DNA from: Nocardia neocaledoniensis
GTDB taxonomy: Bacteria > Actinomycetota > Actinomycetes > Mycobacteriales > Mycobacteriaceae
Direction of reading: 5' to 3'
Length of the DNA: 64,000 bases
NCBI RefSeq assembly: GCF_003182135.1
Contig: NZ_QGTL01000011.1
Coordinates: forward strand, 176,730 to 240,729
The translations under genes were made by a program, and so were the position numbers. Below the pieces are notes generated by a model. The model was not told the DNA's origin, did no database searches, and saw only the letters and a program-made list of their open reading frames with translations. Positions 25,257-32,234 of the stretch are shown in pieces (position 1 is the stretch's first letter; each line of letters starts with the position of its first letter).

Positions 25257-26003
25257 ATGGCAGGAGGCAAGGGCGGCAAGCCGTCGAAGGAAGCCAAGGC
25301 CGCGGCTAAAGCGGCACGTAAGCAGGCATCACGCGAGCGACGTCAGCAGTTGTGGCAGGCGTTCAACATGCAGCGCAAGGAAGACAAGGCGCTGCTGCCG
25401 CTGATGATCGGCGCGCTCGTCGGCACCACGGTCGTGTTCTTCCTCATCGGTCTGATCTTCGACATGCAGTGGTTCCTGCTGCCGCTGGGTCTGCTGCTCG
25501 GTGTGCTGTTCGCGTTCATCATCTTCGGACGCCGCGTGCAGAAGAACGTCTACCGCAAGGCCGAGGGCCAGGCGGGCGCGGCGGCGTGGGTGCTCGACAA
25601 CCTGCAGGGCAAGTGGCGCGTGGCCAACGGCGTCGCGGCCACCACCCAGCTCGACGCGGTGCACCGCGTCATCGGCCTGCCCGGCGTCATCTTCGTCGCC
25701 GAGGGTTCCCCGCAGCGGGTGAAGTCCCTCATCCAGCAGGAGAAGAAGCGCACCGCCCGCCTGATCGGTGACACCCCCATCTACGAGGTGATCGTCGGCA
25801 ACGACGAGGGCCAGACCCCGCTCAAGGATCTGCAGAAGTTCCTCACCAAGCTGCCGCGCAACATCGACGTCAAGCGGATCGACCAGATCGAGGGCAGGCT
25901 CTCGGCGCTGTCCTCGCGCAGCGGCGGTCCCGCCATGCCGAAGGGCCCGATGCCCCCCGGCGCCAAGATGAAGGGCATGCAGCGCGCCATCCGCCGCCGC
26001 TGA
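25257..26003 (+). CDS. DUF4191 integral membrane protein
   Basis: The product is 248 residues. It has a very basic, lysine-rich N-terminus (about 40 residues), two adjacent transmembrane helices around residues 44-90, then a cytoplasmic domain with the ARLIGDTPIYEVIVGNDEGQTPL segment. The C-terminus is basic and glycine/proline-rich. This is the DUF4191 family; the M. tuberculosis member, Rv2219, also lies next to glnA1. Function is unknown. The gene ends at a strong hairpin facing the DUF2568 gene. Confidence 0.92.
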   Translation: MAGGKGGKPSKEAKAAAKAARKQASRERRQQLWQAFNMQRKEDKALLPLMIGALVGTTVVFFLIGLIFDMQWFLLPLGLLLGVLFAFIIFGRRVQKNVYRKAEGQAGAAAWVLDNLQGKWRVANGVAATTQLDAVHRVIGLPGVIFVAEGSPQRVKSLIQQEKKRTARLIGDTPIYEVIVGNDEGQTPLKDLQKFLTKLPRNIDVKRIDQIEGRLSALSSRSGGPAMPKGPMPPGAKMKGMQRAIRRR

Positions 26004-26016
26004 CCCCCGGCTTCCG

Positions 26017-26052
26017 ACGAGCCCGGTACCTGATCGCAGGTACCGGGCTCGT
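26017..26052. terminator. Bidirectional terminator hairpin
   Basis: A perfect 16-bp stem (26017-26032 and 26037-26052) with loop ATCG lies between the convergent DUF4191 and DUF2568 genes. Confidence 0.85.
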
Positions 26053-26058
26053 GTCGTC

Positions 26059-26448
26059 TCAGGAGTTCGCGGACCGCCCGGTGAGCAGCCACAGAACCCG
26101 GTCGTACGCCAGCAGGTGATAGCCGACCAGGACGATCACCGAGGCCAGCGCGAGCCGGGGCAACCCGGCGGCCCACAGGGCGACCGCGCCGCCGAAGAGC
26201 ACGACGAACTCGACCAGCAGACGCGCCTGACCGGGGACCGGCACCGATGCCTCGCCGTTACGGCTCGGATCGCCGGGAACGGCGAAGGTGCCCCACAGCA
26301 CCGCGGCCGCGATCGGCAGCACGACGACGAGCAGATAGCGCCAGGGCGAGTCGAACGCCCGCCAGCCGTACACCCCGAAGGAGACGACGGCGATCAGTTC
26401 GAGCAGAAAGCGGACGGCCAGCAGGGCCGGATTCAGTGACACGGCCAC
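26059..26448 (-). CDS. DUF2568 (YrdB-like) membrane protein
   Basis: This 129-residue protein has four predicted transmembrane helices: ALLAVRFLLELIAVVSFG, YLLVVVLPIAAAVLWGTF, a helix around LLVEFVVLFGGAVALW, and LALASVIVLVGYHLLAYD. The short polar loop between helices 2 and 3 contains VPGDPSR, a typical family feature. Start is GTG at 26448. It is downstream of the RDD gene on the same strand with a 33-nt gap, so the two may be co-transcribed. Function unknown. Confidence 0.82.
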   Translation of the reverse strand: MAVSLNPALLAVRFLLELIAVVSFGVYGWRAFDSPWRYLLVVVLPIAAAVLWGTFAVPGDPSRNGEASVPVPGQARLLVEFVVLFGGAVALWAAGLPRLALASVIVLVGYHLLAYDRVLWLLTGRSANS

Positions 26449-26481
26449 AGCGTAAGGCCGTGGCGGCCGCGCCGCGCCCGG

Positions 26482-26937
26482 TCAGCGGGCGTTGACCAGG
26501 GCGGTGCCGGTGGCCTGGTCGTGCATGCCGCGACCGTCGGCGTCGGTGAACAGGGCGGGCACCACGAACACCAGCAGGACCTGCCTGGCCAGCGCGCGCA
26601 CGAAGCCAACGGCCACCGGGGCGTCGATGCGGACCACGCGCAGCCGCAGGAAGTACTGGCCGGGGGTGAAGCCGAACAGCGTCACCGCGGCCACACCGAT
26701 CACGAACCACACCAGCAGCGGCATCGACGAGGAGGCGAAGCTGCGGGTGATCACCGCCGCGACACCGACCGCGATGAACCAGTCCACGAACAGGGCGACG
26801 ACGCGGCGCCAGGTCGGGGCGAGGGAGCCGGCGCCCTCCCTGGGCAGCCCGTAGAGCTCGCCGGGGTAACCGGATGTTTCCTCGTCACCCGGTTCGGCGG
26901 GGTTGCCGGAGAGCCAGGTGCCGGTGATGCGTGCCAT
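26482..26937 (-). CDS. RDD-family membrane protein
   Basis: The 151-residue protein has the RDD domain: RRVVALFVDWFIAVGVAAV (the R-D-D-type signature), a helix around LLVWFVIGVAAVTLFGF, the TPGQYFLRLRVVRID loop and a third helix near LARQVLLVFVVPALF. The N-terminal 40 residues are soluble and acidic. RDD proteins include ion antiporters and many uncharacterised membrane proteins. A TATCCT box lies exactly 7 nt upstream of the ATG, suggesting leaderless transcription. Confidence 0.88.
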   Translation of the reverse strand: MARITGTWLSGNPAEPGDEETSGYPGELYGLPREGAGSLAPTWRRVVALFVDWFIAVGVAAVITRSFASSSMPLLVWFVIGVAAVTLFGFTPGQYFLRLRVVRIDAPVAVGFVRALARQVLLVFVVPALFTDADGRGMHDQATGTALVNAR

Positions 26938-26944
26938 GGCTCCC

Positions 26945-26950
26945 AGGATA
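26945..26950 (-). promoter_or_regulatory. Leaderless -10 box of the RDD gene
   Basis: On the minus strand TATCCT ends 7 nt before the ATG at 26937. GGGAG in the spacer is too close to the ATG to act well as a ribosome-binding site. Confidence 0.45.
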
Positions 26951-27065
26951 GAGGCGGCCCAGGACGCGCATTGGTGGAGGTCACGTCGCTGCGCCTGGTC
27001 GCGGATGGCAGGATGAGCAGGCAGGTCGCGGCCGGATGGCAGACATCACCCGGAATCCGGCACGC

Positions 27066-27103
27066 GTAACACTGGCGAAACACAGCCTTGACTGTAGGGA
27101 AAC
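27066..27103 (+). promoter_or_regulatory. Four-box GlnR-type operator upstream of glnA1
   Basis: Four pentamers with strict 11-bp periodicity are present: GTAAC (27066-27070), GAAAC (27077-27081), TTGAC (27088-27092) and GAAAC (27099-27103), each separated by 6 nt. This reproduces the actinobacterial GlnR pattern gTnAC-n6-GaAAC repeated twice. TTGACT at 27088 also looks like a -35 hexamer, with CATACC or TACCGT about 18-20 nt downstream as candidate -10. The sites would place glnA1 under nitrogen control. Confidence 0.8.
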
Positions 27104-27178
27104 ACCGCGTCCATACCGTCAGGTCGCGACGAACCCATGCATCGTGAACGGCTGGGAACCGATCCGTAAGGAGAACAA

Positions 27179-28615
27179 GTGACGTTCAGCACGGCCGAAG
27201 AGGTCATTCAGTACATCAAGGAACAGGACATCGAGTACGTCGATATCCGCTTCTCCGACCTTCCCGGCGTTCAGCAGCACTTCTCGATCCCGGCCAAGGC
27301 GTTCACCGCCGACCTGGCCGAAGAGGGTCTGGCGTTCGACGGCTCCTCGGTGCGTGGCTTCCAGTCGATCGACGAGTCGGACATGCTGCTGCTCCCCGAC
27401 TTCAGCACCGCTCGCATCGACCCGTTCCGTGCCGCGAAGACGCTCAACCTGAACTTCTTCGTGCACGACCCGTTCACCCGCGAGGCCTACTCCCGCGACC
27501 CGCGCAACATCGCGCGCAAGGCGGAGGAGTACCTGCGTTCGACCGGCATCGCCGACACCGCTTACTTCGGTGCCGAGGCCGAGTTCTACATCTTCGACGG
27601 CATCCGCTACGGCTCGGGCATGAACGGCTCGTTCTACGAGATCGAGTCCGTCTCCGGCTCGTGGAACACCGGCAAGGAGTTCAACCCGGACGGTTCGCGC
27701 AACCTGGGCTACAAGGTCCGCAACAAGGGTGGCTACTTCCCCGTCGCCCCGTACGACCACTACGTCGACCTGCGCGACAAGATCTCGACCAACCTGCAGA
27801 ACGCGGGCTTCGAGCTCGAGCGCGGCCACCACGAGGTCGGCACCGCCGGTCAGGCCGAGATCAACTACAAGTTCGGCACCCTGCTGTCCGCCGCGGACGA
27901 CCTGCAGCTGTTCAAGTACATCGTGAAGAACACCGCGTGGCAGGAAGGCAAGTCCGTCACCTTCATGCCGAAGCCGCTCTTCGGCGACAACGGCTCGGGC
28001 ATGCACGTGCACCAGTCGCTGTGGAAGGACGGCAAGCCGCTGTTCCACGACGAGGCCGGCTACGGTGGTCTCTCGGATCTGGCGCGTCACTACATCGGCG
28101 GCATCCTGCACCACGCCCCGTCGCTGCTGGCGTTCACCAACCCGACCATCAACTCCTACCACCGTCTGGTGCCGGGCTACGAGGCCCCCATCAACCTGGT
28201 GTACTCGCAGCGCAACCGCTCCGCCGCGGTTCGCATCCCGGTCACCGGCAACAACCCGAAGGCCAAGCGCATCGAGTTCCGCGCGCCGGACTCCTCGGGC
28301 AACCCGTACCTGGCCTTCGCCGCCATGATGATGGCCGGCCTGGACGGCATCAAGAACAAGATCGAGCCGATGGCCCCGGTCGACAAGGACCTCTACGAGC
28401 TCCCGCCGGAGGAGGCCAAGAACATCCCGCAGGCCCCCACCAGCCTGGCCGCGGTCATCGACCGCCTGGAGAACGATCACGACTACCTCACCGAAGGCAA
28501 CGTCTTCACCGAGGACCTGATCGAGACCTGGATCCAGCTCAAGCGCGACAACGAGATCGCCCCGGTGAACCTGCGTCCGCACCCGTACGAGTTCGAGCTG
28601 TACTACGACGTGTAA
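27179..28615 (+). CDS. glnA: Glutamine synthetase type I (adenylylatable)
   Basis: This 478-residue GlnA1 makes glutamine from glutamate, ammonia and ATP as a dodecamer. It carries GLAFDGSSVRGFQSIDESDM, GAEAEFYIFD, the NKGGYFPVAP segment, FMPKPLFGDNGSGMHVHQSL and the adenylylation site DKDLYELPPEE with Tyr406, the same number as in M. tuberculosis GlnA1. GTG start with a textbook AAGGAG 5 nt upstream. It is controlled by a GlnR-type operator upstream and, by inference, by GlnE (12430-15444). Codon use is noticeably more biased than in its neighbours, as expected for a highly expressed gene. Confidence 0.98.
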   Translation: MTFSTAEEVIQYIKEQDIEYVDIRFSDLPGVQQHFSIPAKAFTADLAEEGLAFDGSSVRGFQSIDESDMLLLPDFSTARIDPFRAAKTLNLNFFVHDPFTREAYSRDPRNIARKAEEYLRSTGIADTAYFGAEAEFYIFDGIRYGSGMNGSFYEIESVSGSWNTGKEFNPDGSRNLGYKVRNKGGYFPVAPYDHYVDLRDKISTNLQNAGFELERGHHEVGTAGQAEINYKFGTLLSAADDLQLFKYIVKNTAWQEGKSVTFMPKPLFGDNGSGMHVHQSLWKDGKPLFHDEAGYGGLSDLARHYIGGILHHAPSLLAFTNPTINSYHRLVPGYEAPINLVYSQRNRSAAVRIPVTGNNPKAKRIEFRAPDSSGNPYLAFAAMMMAGLDGIKNKIEPMAPVDKDLYELPPEEAKNIPQAPTSLAAVIDRLENDHDYLTEGNVFTEDLIETWIQLKRDNEIAPVNLRPHPYEFELYYDV

Positions 28616-28627
28616 GCCTGACCTGCG

Positions 28628-28652
28628 GGAACGGGCCTGATTGGCCCGTTCC
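28628..28652 (+). terminator. glnA1 terminator hairpin
   Basis: Perfect 10-bp stem GGAACGGGCC / GGCCCGTTCC (28628-28637 and 28643-28652) with loop TGATT, starting 12 nt after the glnA1 stop codon. Confidence 0.75.
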
Positions 28653-28659
28653 GTCCGCA

Positions 28660-28919
28660 GTGGGTACGCAGTAAGCGGTTTCGAGTCCACCCGCTCCGTG
28701 ATCACAGACGCGATCATGCGGCGGGTGGACTCGTCTGTATCCGGCCACAAGTGACCGAAGGTGTCGAGCGTCGTCTTGGCAGTCGCGTGCCGCAGTCGGG
28801 CGTGCAAGACCTTGATATTCGCGCCGCCGGCGATCAGCAGCGAGGCCAGGTAGTGCCGGAGGTCGAAGCCCCATAGTGCCGATTTCAGTGCGGGTACCAG
28901 CGCCTGGCAAGGTCTTGTG
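28660..28919 (-). pseudogene. Remnant of a tyrosine recombinase (phage-type integrase), C-terminal end
   Basis: On the minus strand the 305-nt gap after glnA1 encodes GFDLRHYLASLLIAGGANIK, then VLHARLRHATAKTTLDTFGH and LWPDTDESTRRMI. These are the final box-II region of tyrosine recombinases, with LRHYLASL (Arg/His), the H of ARLRHA and a Tyr-to-Phe change in DTFGHLW, where intact members have DTYGHLW. The N-terminal and core parts are missing, and upstream the frame hits unrelated sequence. No stop codon of its own is evident. It marks the left edge of a small inserted region. Confidence 0.75.
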
Positions 28920-28920
28920 A

Positions 28921-29589
28921 ATGGGTACCTGGACCGACCAATTCCTCGCCCCATACGAGGCAAGCCTTCCGAAGGCGGCAGACTTCGCCGAGTTGGCGGC
29001 GAGCATGATTCGGTATCAGGTGGCGTGCGCGCCCTGGACACTGGTCGCCGGAGACCTGTCCGCCAATGCCGAACTACCCTATGTCGGGATTCTCGGCGAT
29101 ATACGACGGAGTGTCCGCGACGGTTCGCTGACCGTGGGCGGCGAACGAACCACCGACACCACCGAACGTGCCGAGTGGGAAGAAGACCAGGTGCCACCAT
29201 GGGGCCAAGCCTTGGAGTCGGGCCGGGTGCTGGCTACAGGGAGCGACCCGGAGGATATCGCGGTCGCACTCTCCGCCGCCCCGTACAGTCGAGAGGACCT
29301 CGCCATCGTCTTCGACCAGCTCGACTTCAGCAATCCCGAAGTGCTGAAATACTTCTGGATGGAGGACAGCCGAATCCAGCTGACCTGTTTCGCGCTAGCC
29401 CGCCCACAATCCCGGCCGTTGTTCGCCGATACGCTCGCTGATCCCGACGACGGCCCTGTGCACCCGGTGCAGGCTTTCGTATCGGTCGGTTACAAGCTCG
29501 GCGGCGGCCGCTATCCGTGTCCGGCGATCGCGGATGCCGTAGTGCGAGTTCTGGGTCCAGGCCTGGTGGTGGGTCAGACAATCGGTTGA
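28921..29589 (+). CDS. Orphan protein of unknown function
   Basis: The product is 222 residues, acidic, without signal peptide or membrane segments. It contains an acidic, Glu/Asp-rich centre with two Trp residues (EWEEDQVPPWGQ). No family is recognised. The ATG at 28921 lies at the very edge of the integrase remnant, with AAGG about 9 nt upstream. Base composition is visibly less G+C-rich than the flanking core genes, and no neighbour suggests a function. Together with the next gene it forms the cargo of the small insertion. Confidence 0.6.
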   Translation: MGTWTDQFLAPYEASLPKAADFAELAASMIRYQVACAPWTLVAGDLSANAELPYVGILGDIRRSVRDGSLTVGGERTTDTTERAEWEEDQVPPWGQALESGRVLATGSDPEDIAVALSAAPYSREDLAIVFDQLDFSNPEVLKYFWMEDSRIQLTCFALARPQSRPLFADTLADPDDGPVHPVQAFVSVGYKLGGGRYPCPAIADAVVRVLGPGLVVGQTIG

Positions 29590-29715
29590 ACGGCCCGGCA
29601 ATTCCTTCGGTGCGCGAGGCGCCGACACTTGCCCGCGCGGGCGAACGTCCGCTCATACCGATGAGCGAGCATCCCAGCGCCCGTTCTTGTCGGTGCGCCT
29701 TGCGACCATGGGCGC

Positions 29716-30372
29716 ATGGGTAGTCACTGCATCGAGTTGCGTAGCGCAAGGCTCGACAACGTTCTTTCGTTCATCGGCGCAACATCATTGACCGCGAATC
29801 AGGTGCGTGCCCTCGACACGATGAAGGATCGAGCAACCGCCTATCAGGACACACTCGATCACCAAGACATCTTCTGGGATCTGTCCATACCCGACGCGCT
29901 CGATCACCTGGTCCGTGGTCGGGCCGATACGCCAGGAGAATGCGCAGGCTGCGCGTATCACGCCGCGCTGCAGATCATCATCGCCAGCGTTGGTTCCGAT
30001 CCCGCTGAGGTCGGGTACTTTCGCAACCCCATCTCGTACTTCTTCGAGCTGGACAAGGAACTTCAACGCTGTGGCGTGCCCCAGGAACTGTGTTCGTTCG
30101 GGTTCCTGTTTGCCGGGCCGCCGGCCGAAATCCCCTTCCGGATACCGGGTTCGCTGGAGGGACACCCCGAGGTCGGCCACCTGGCACGGTCACGAGCGAA
30201 AGCTGTCGCCGAGGCCTATCGGGCGGTCATCGACAAGATCGATCAAGACTTCGTCGACGATCTCACCACCCTGGTGGAGAAGCTGGAATTCGAGCACGAG
30301 ACCTGGCTGCGCGAGCAGGAACGAGGTCCCAGTTGGTCTGTCGCGGACACCCTCTTCTTTTCGACCGATTGA
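29716..30372 (+). CDS. Orphan protein, possibly DUF7691-like
   Basis: This soluble protein of 218 residues has a CAGC motif (GECAGCAYHAALQIII), a Y-F-rich middle (NPISYFFELDKELQRCG) and an IPGSLEGHPEVGHL segment. The sequence FRIPGSLEGHPEVGHLARS vaguely recalls the P-x-I/V-G-x-L element of DUF7691-type proteins of Streptomyces; this is a guess. The C-terminus is a long amphipathic helix. There is no ribosome-binding site just before ATG 29716. Its base composition is less G+C-rich than its neighbours. It probably arrived with the preceding gene. Confidence 0.6.
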   Translation: MGSHCIELRSARLDNVLSFIGATSLTANQVRALDTMKDRATAYQDTLDHQDIFWDLSIPDALDHLVRGRADTPGECAGCAYHAALQIIIASVGSDPAEVGYFRNPISYFFELDKELQRCGVPQELCSFGFLFAGPPAEIPFRIPGSLEGHPEVGHLARSRAKAVAEAYRAVIDKIDQDFVDDLTTLVEKLEFEHETWLREQERGPSWSVADTLFFSTD

Positions 30373-30559
30373 CCACGTCGATCCCGGGACAAGCGCACTC
30401 TTCTGGCGCATACCGCGCTGACCGGAACAGTCAGTGGCCTTGTCGATCGAGCCCTACGGCAGCCACTGAAGCGCACGCTACGGTTCACCAGGCTTGGCTG
30501 ATCGAGGAGCGACCGATCATCCAAATCGTCGTGATGGGCTGACGTCCGCGGCAGTACCC

Positions 30560-30597
30560 GAGTCCGCCCGTTCCGTGATCACGGAACGGGCGGACTC
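30560..30597. repeat. Perfect 38-bp palindrome within a second integrase 3'-end remnant
   Basis: Two 19-bp arms (30560-30578 and 30579-30597) meet without a loop at TGATCA. On the minus strand this stretch reads TDESARSVITERADS, matching TDESTRR..SVITERVDS of the remnant at 28660-28919. The 250-nt gap 30373-30622 contains this element and no gene. It could act as terminator or cruciform, or be a relic of an element end. Confidence 0.8.
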
Positions 30598-30622
30598 ATC
30601 TGTCTGCGGCCGGGAGGTCGCG

Positions 30623-31921
30623 TCAGGGAGTATCGAGCGCCATGGACTGCACCGTGCGTGTCGAGCAGCCGTCCGGCGCGGCCTGTCCGGCGAGGCGTTC
30701 ATCGATCCAGCGCAGGACTGCGGTCGTCGCCGCCATCTGGAGGCTGACGTGTTCGCTCAGCTGGTCTCGCGTGTAGGTGATCGGCGCTCCCGCCGCGCAC
30801 CATTGTGCCACCGCCTTGTCGGGTGCCGCGATGGTGACGATCTCGTCGTGTACGGCGTTGTAGAGGTACATCGGTGGGGTCGAGGCACCGGGGCTGAAGT
30901 CCAGCGCGGCCAAGGATCCCTGTACCTCCTCCAGCAGTCGCGAGAAGGGGATCGTGAGGTGGTCGTCCATGCGTACGAAGGCGTGCTGAGCGACGTTCGG
31001 CGTGACGCACTTGCTGTCACCCGCGGCCATCAGGGCGCGCCCGGCCGGCGTCAGATACTTGTCGAACGCGGCCGCCAGCAGCGGATCGGCGCGCATCATG
31101 CCGGGCAGCAGCGACGGCAGGAAGCCGGAGAACGGACCGCCGTCGAGCGTCGCCAGGTAGGGGGCGATGGGTGCCGTCCAGCCACCCATGGCGACTCCCA
31201 CCAGCCGTAGTTCGGGCGCGTAGGTCGGTTGCGTCTGCGCGACCCAGCTGGTGCCGTACGACCCACCGGAATAGCCCATCGCCGCGACGGGAGTGTCGGT
31301 GCCGGACAGGCCGAGCGGTGCGAAAGCCTCGGCCGCGCGCACCCCGTCGAGCGCGGCGTAACCCGGCTGGCGCGGGGTGAACATCGCCCCCTTCGGCCCC
31401 TCCCAGTCCGGGACGGAAATCGCGTGACCTGATGTCAACATCTGGTCGATCTGCATGAAATCCAGTGAGGCATCGTACTTGTCCGGCGCTCCCTGCCTGA
31501 GTACGTACGACGGCGCGCATTGCGGCGCCGACGCATCTGTGGCGGGCTGATAGCTGATCAATCCTTTGACCTGTCCGGTGCGCGGACGCAGCACGGTCGT
31601 CACGGTCGCCATGGGTCGGCCGTCGGTATCGGTGGTGCGATACAGCAACTGCCACGCATCGGCGTCCTGCGCCTGTGGACCCAGCGAGGCCACTTCGACC
31701 GGGCGCGAATTCAGGATGGTGCCAGGCACTTCCGTCTCCCAGCCCGACGGCGGGGTGTAGAACGGGTCGTGCTGCGGAGTTGTCAGCGGAGCCGCGTTCC
31801 CGATCGCCATGGGCGTGCTGGTGCAGCAAAACACGGCCGAAACCGCGATCAGAACCGAGCGCAACTGACCGCGCTTCCTGGGTGAACACGTTGCAGTTTT
31901 GTTTGGCATGACGCCGCCCAT
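30623..31921 (-). CDS. Secretory lipase (LIP family)
   Basis: This 432-residue secreted protein has an unusually long, basic signal region of about 44 residues ending ...GNAA. The LIP-type alpha/beta hydrolase (PF03583-like) part has the nucleophile elbow GYSGGSYG (Ser218), preceded by the ISVPDWEGPKG segment, and late Asp and His in YNAVHDEIV and LSEHVSLQ. Such enzymes hydrolyse triacylglycerols or other esters. AAGGAGGG about 10 nt before the ATG at 31921 decides the start; a second ATG lies four codons in. It is divergent from another LIP-family gene at 32235. Confidence 0.9.
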   Translation of the reverse strand: MGGVMPNKTATCSPRKRGQLRSVLIAVSAVFCCTSTPMAIGNAAPLTTPQHDPFYTPPSGWETEVPGTILNSRPVEVASLGPQAQDADAWQLLYRTTDTDGRPMATVTTVLRPRTGQVKGLISYQPATDASAPQCAPSYVLRQGAPDKYDASLDFMQIDQMLTSGHAISVPDWEGPKGAMFTPRQPGYAALDGVRAAEAFAPLGLSGTDTPVAAMGYSGGSYGTSWVAQTQPTYAPELRLVGVAMGGWTAPIAPYLATLDGGPFSGFLPSLLPGMMRADPLLAAAFDKYLTPAGRALMAAGDSKCVTPNVAQHAFVRMDDHLTIPFSRLLEEVQGSLAALDFSPGASTPPMYLYNAVHDEIVTIAAPDKAVAQWCAAGAPITYTRDQLSEHVSLQMAATTAVLRWIDERLAGQAAPDGCSTRTVQSMALDTP

Positions 31922-32234
31922 CTGTCGGCTCCCTCCTTGGGTGGGGCGCCCTCCCGCGTATCCCCCTGAAGGCAGCCACAGTACATACCCGGTTCCGGGT
32001 GGAGGCCCGAAACTGGCGACAAAGGTCGCGTCTCTCGTGTGAATGCTGCTGCCCTAGCTGCGGTTCGGCATCGGGTCTGGTTCTCGGTTCGCCACCGCGA
32101 ACTCTGAGCTCTCCGGTTCGGTGATCGTTCCCTCGGCGCGATTCGGATGACCCTTCCCTGTTCGGGCACGCCGTCCCTCTCGGGCCAGTACGCTCTCCGG
32201 CGCGGACTGGAACATGTTCTCGGGGGGAGTGGAT

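Noticed and set aside
27119..29200. A 693-codon open frame on the minus strand through glnA1
   Set aside because: It is antisense to glnA1 for most of its length; only the 28660-28919 part has real (integrase remnant) similarity.
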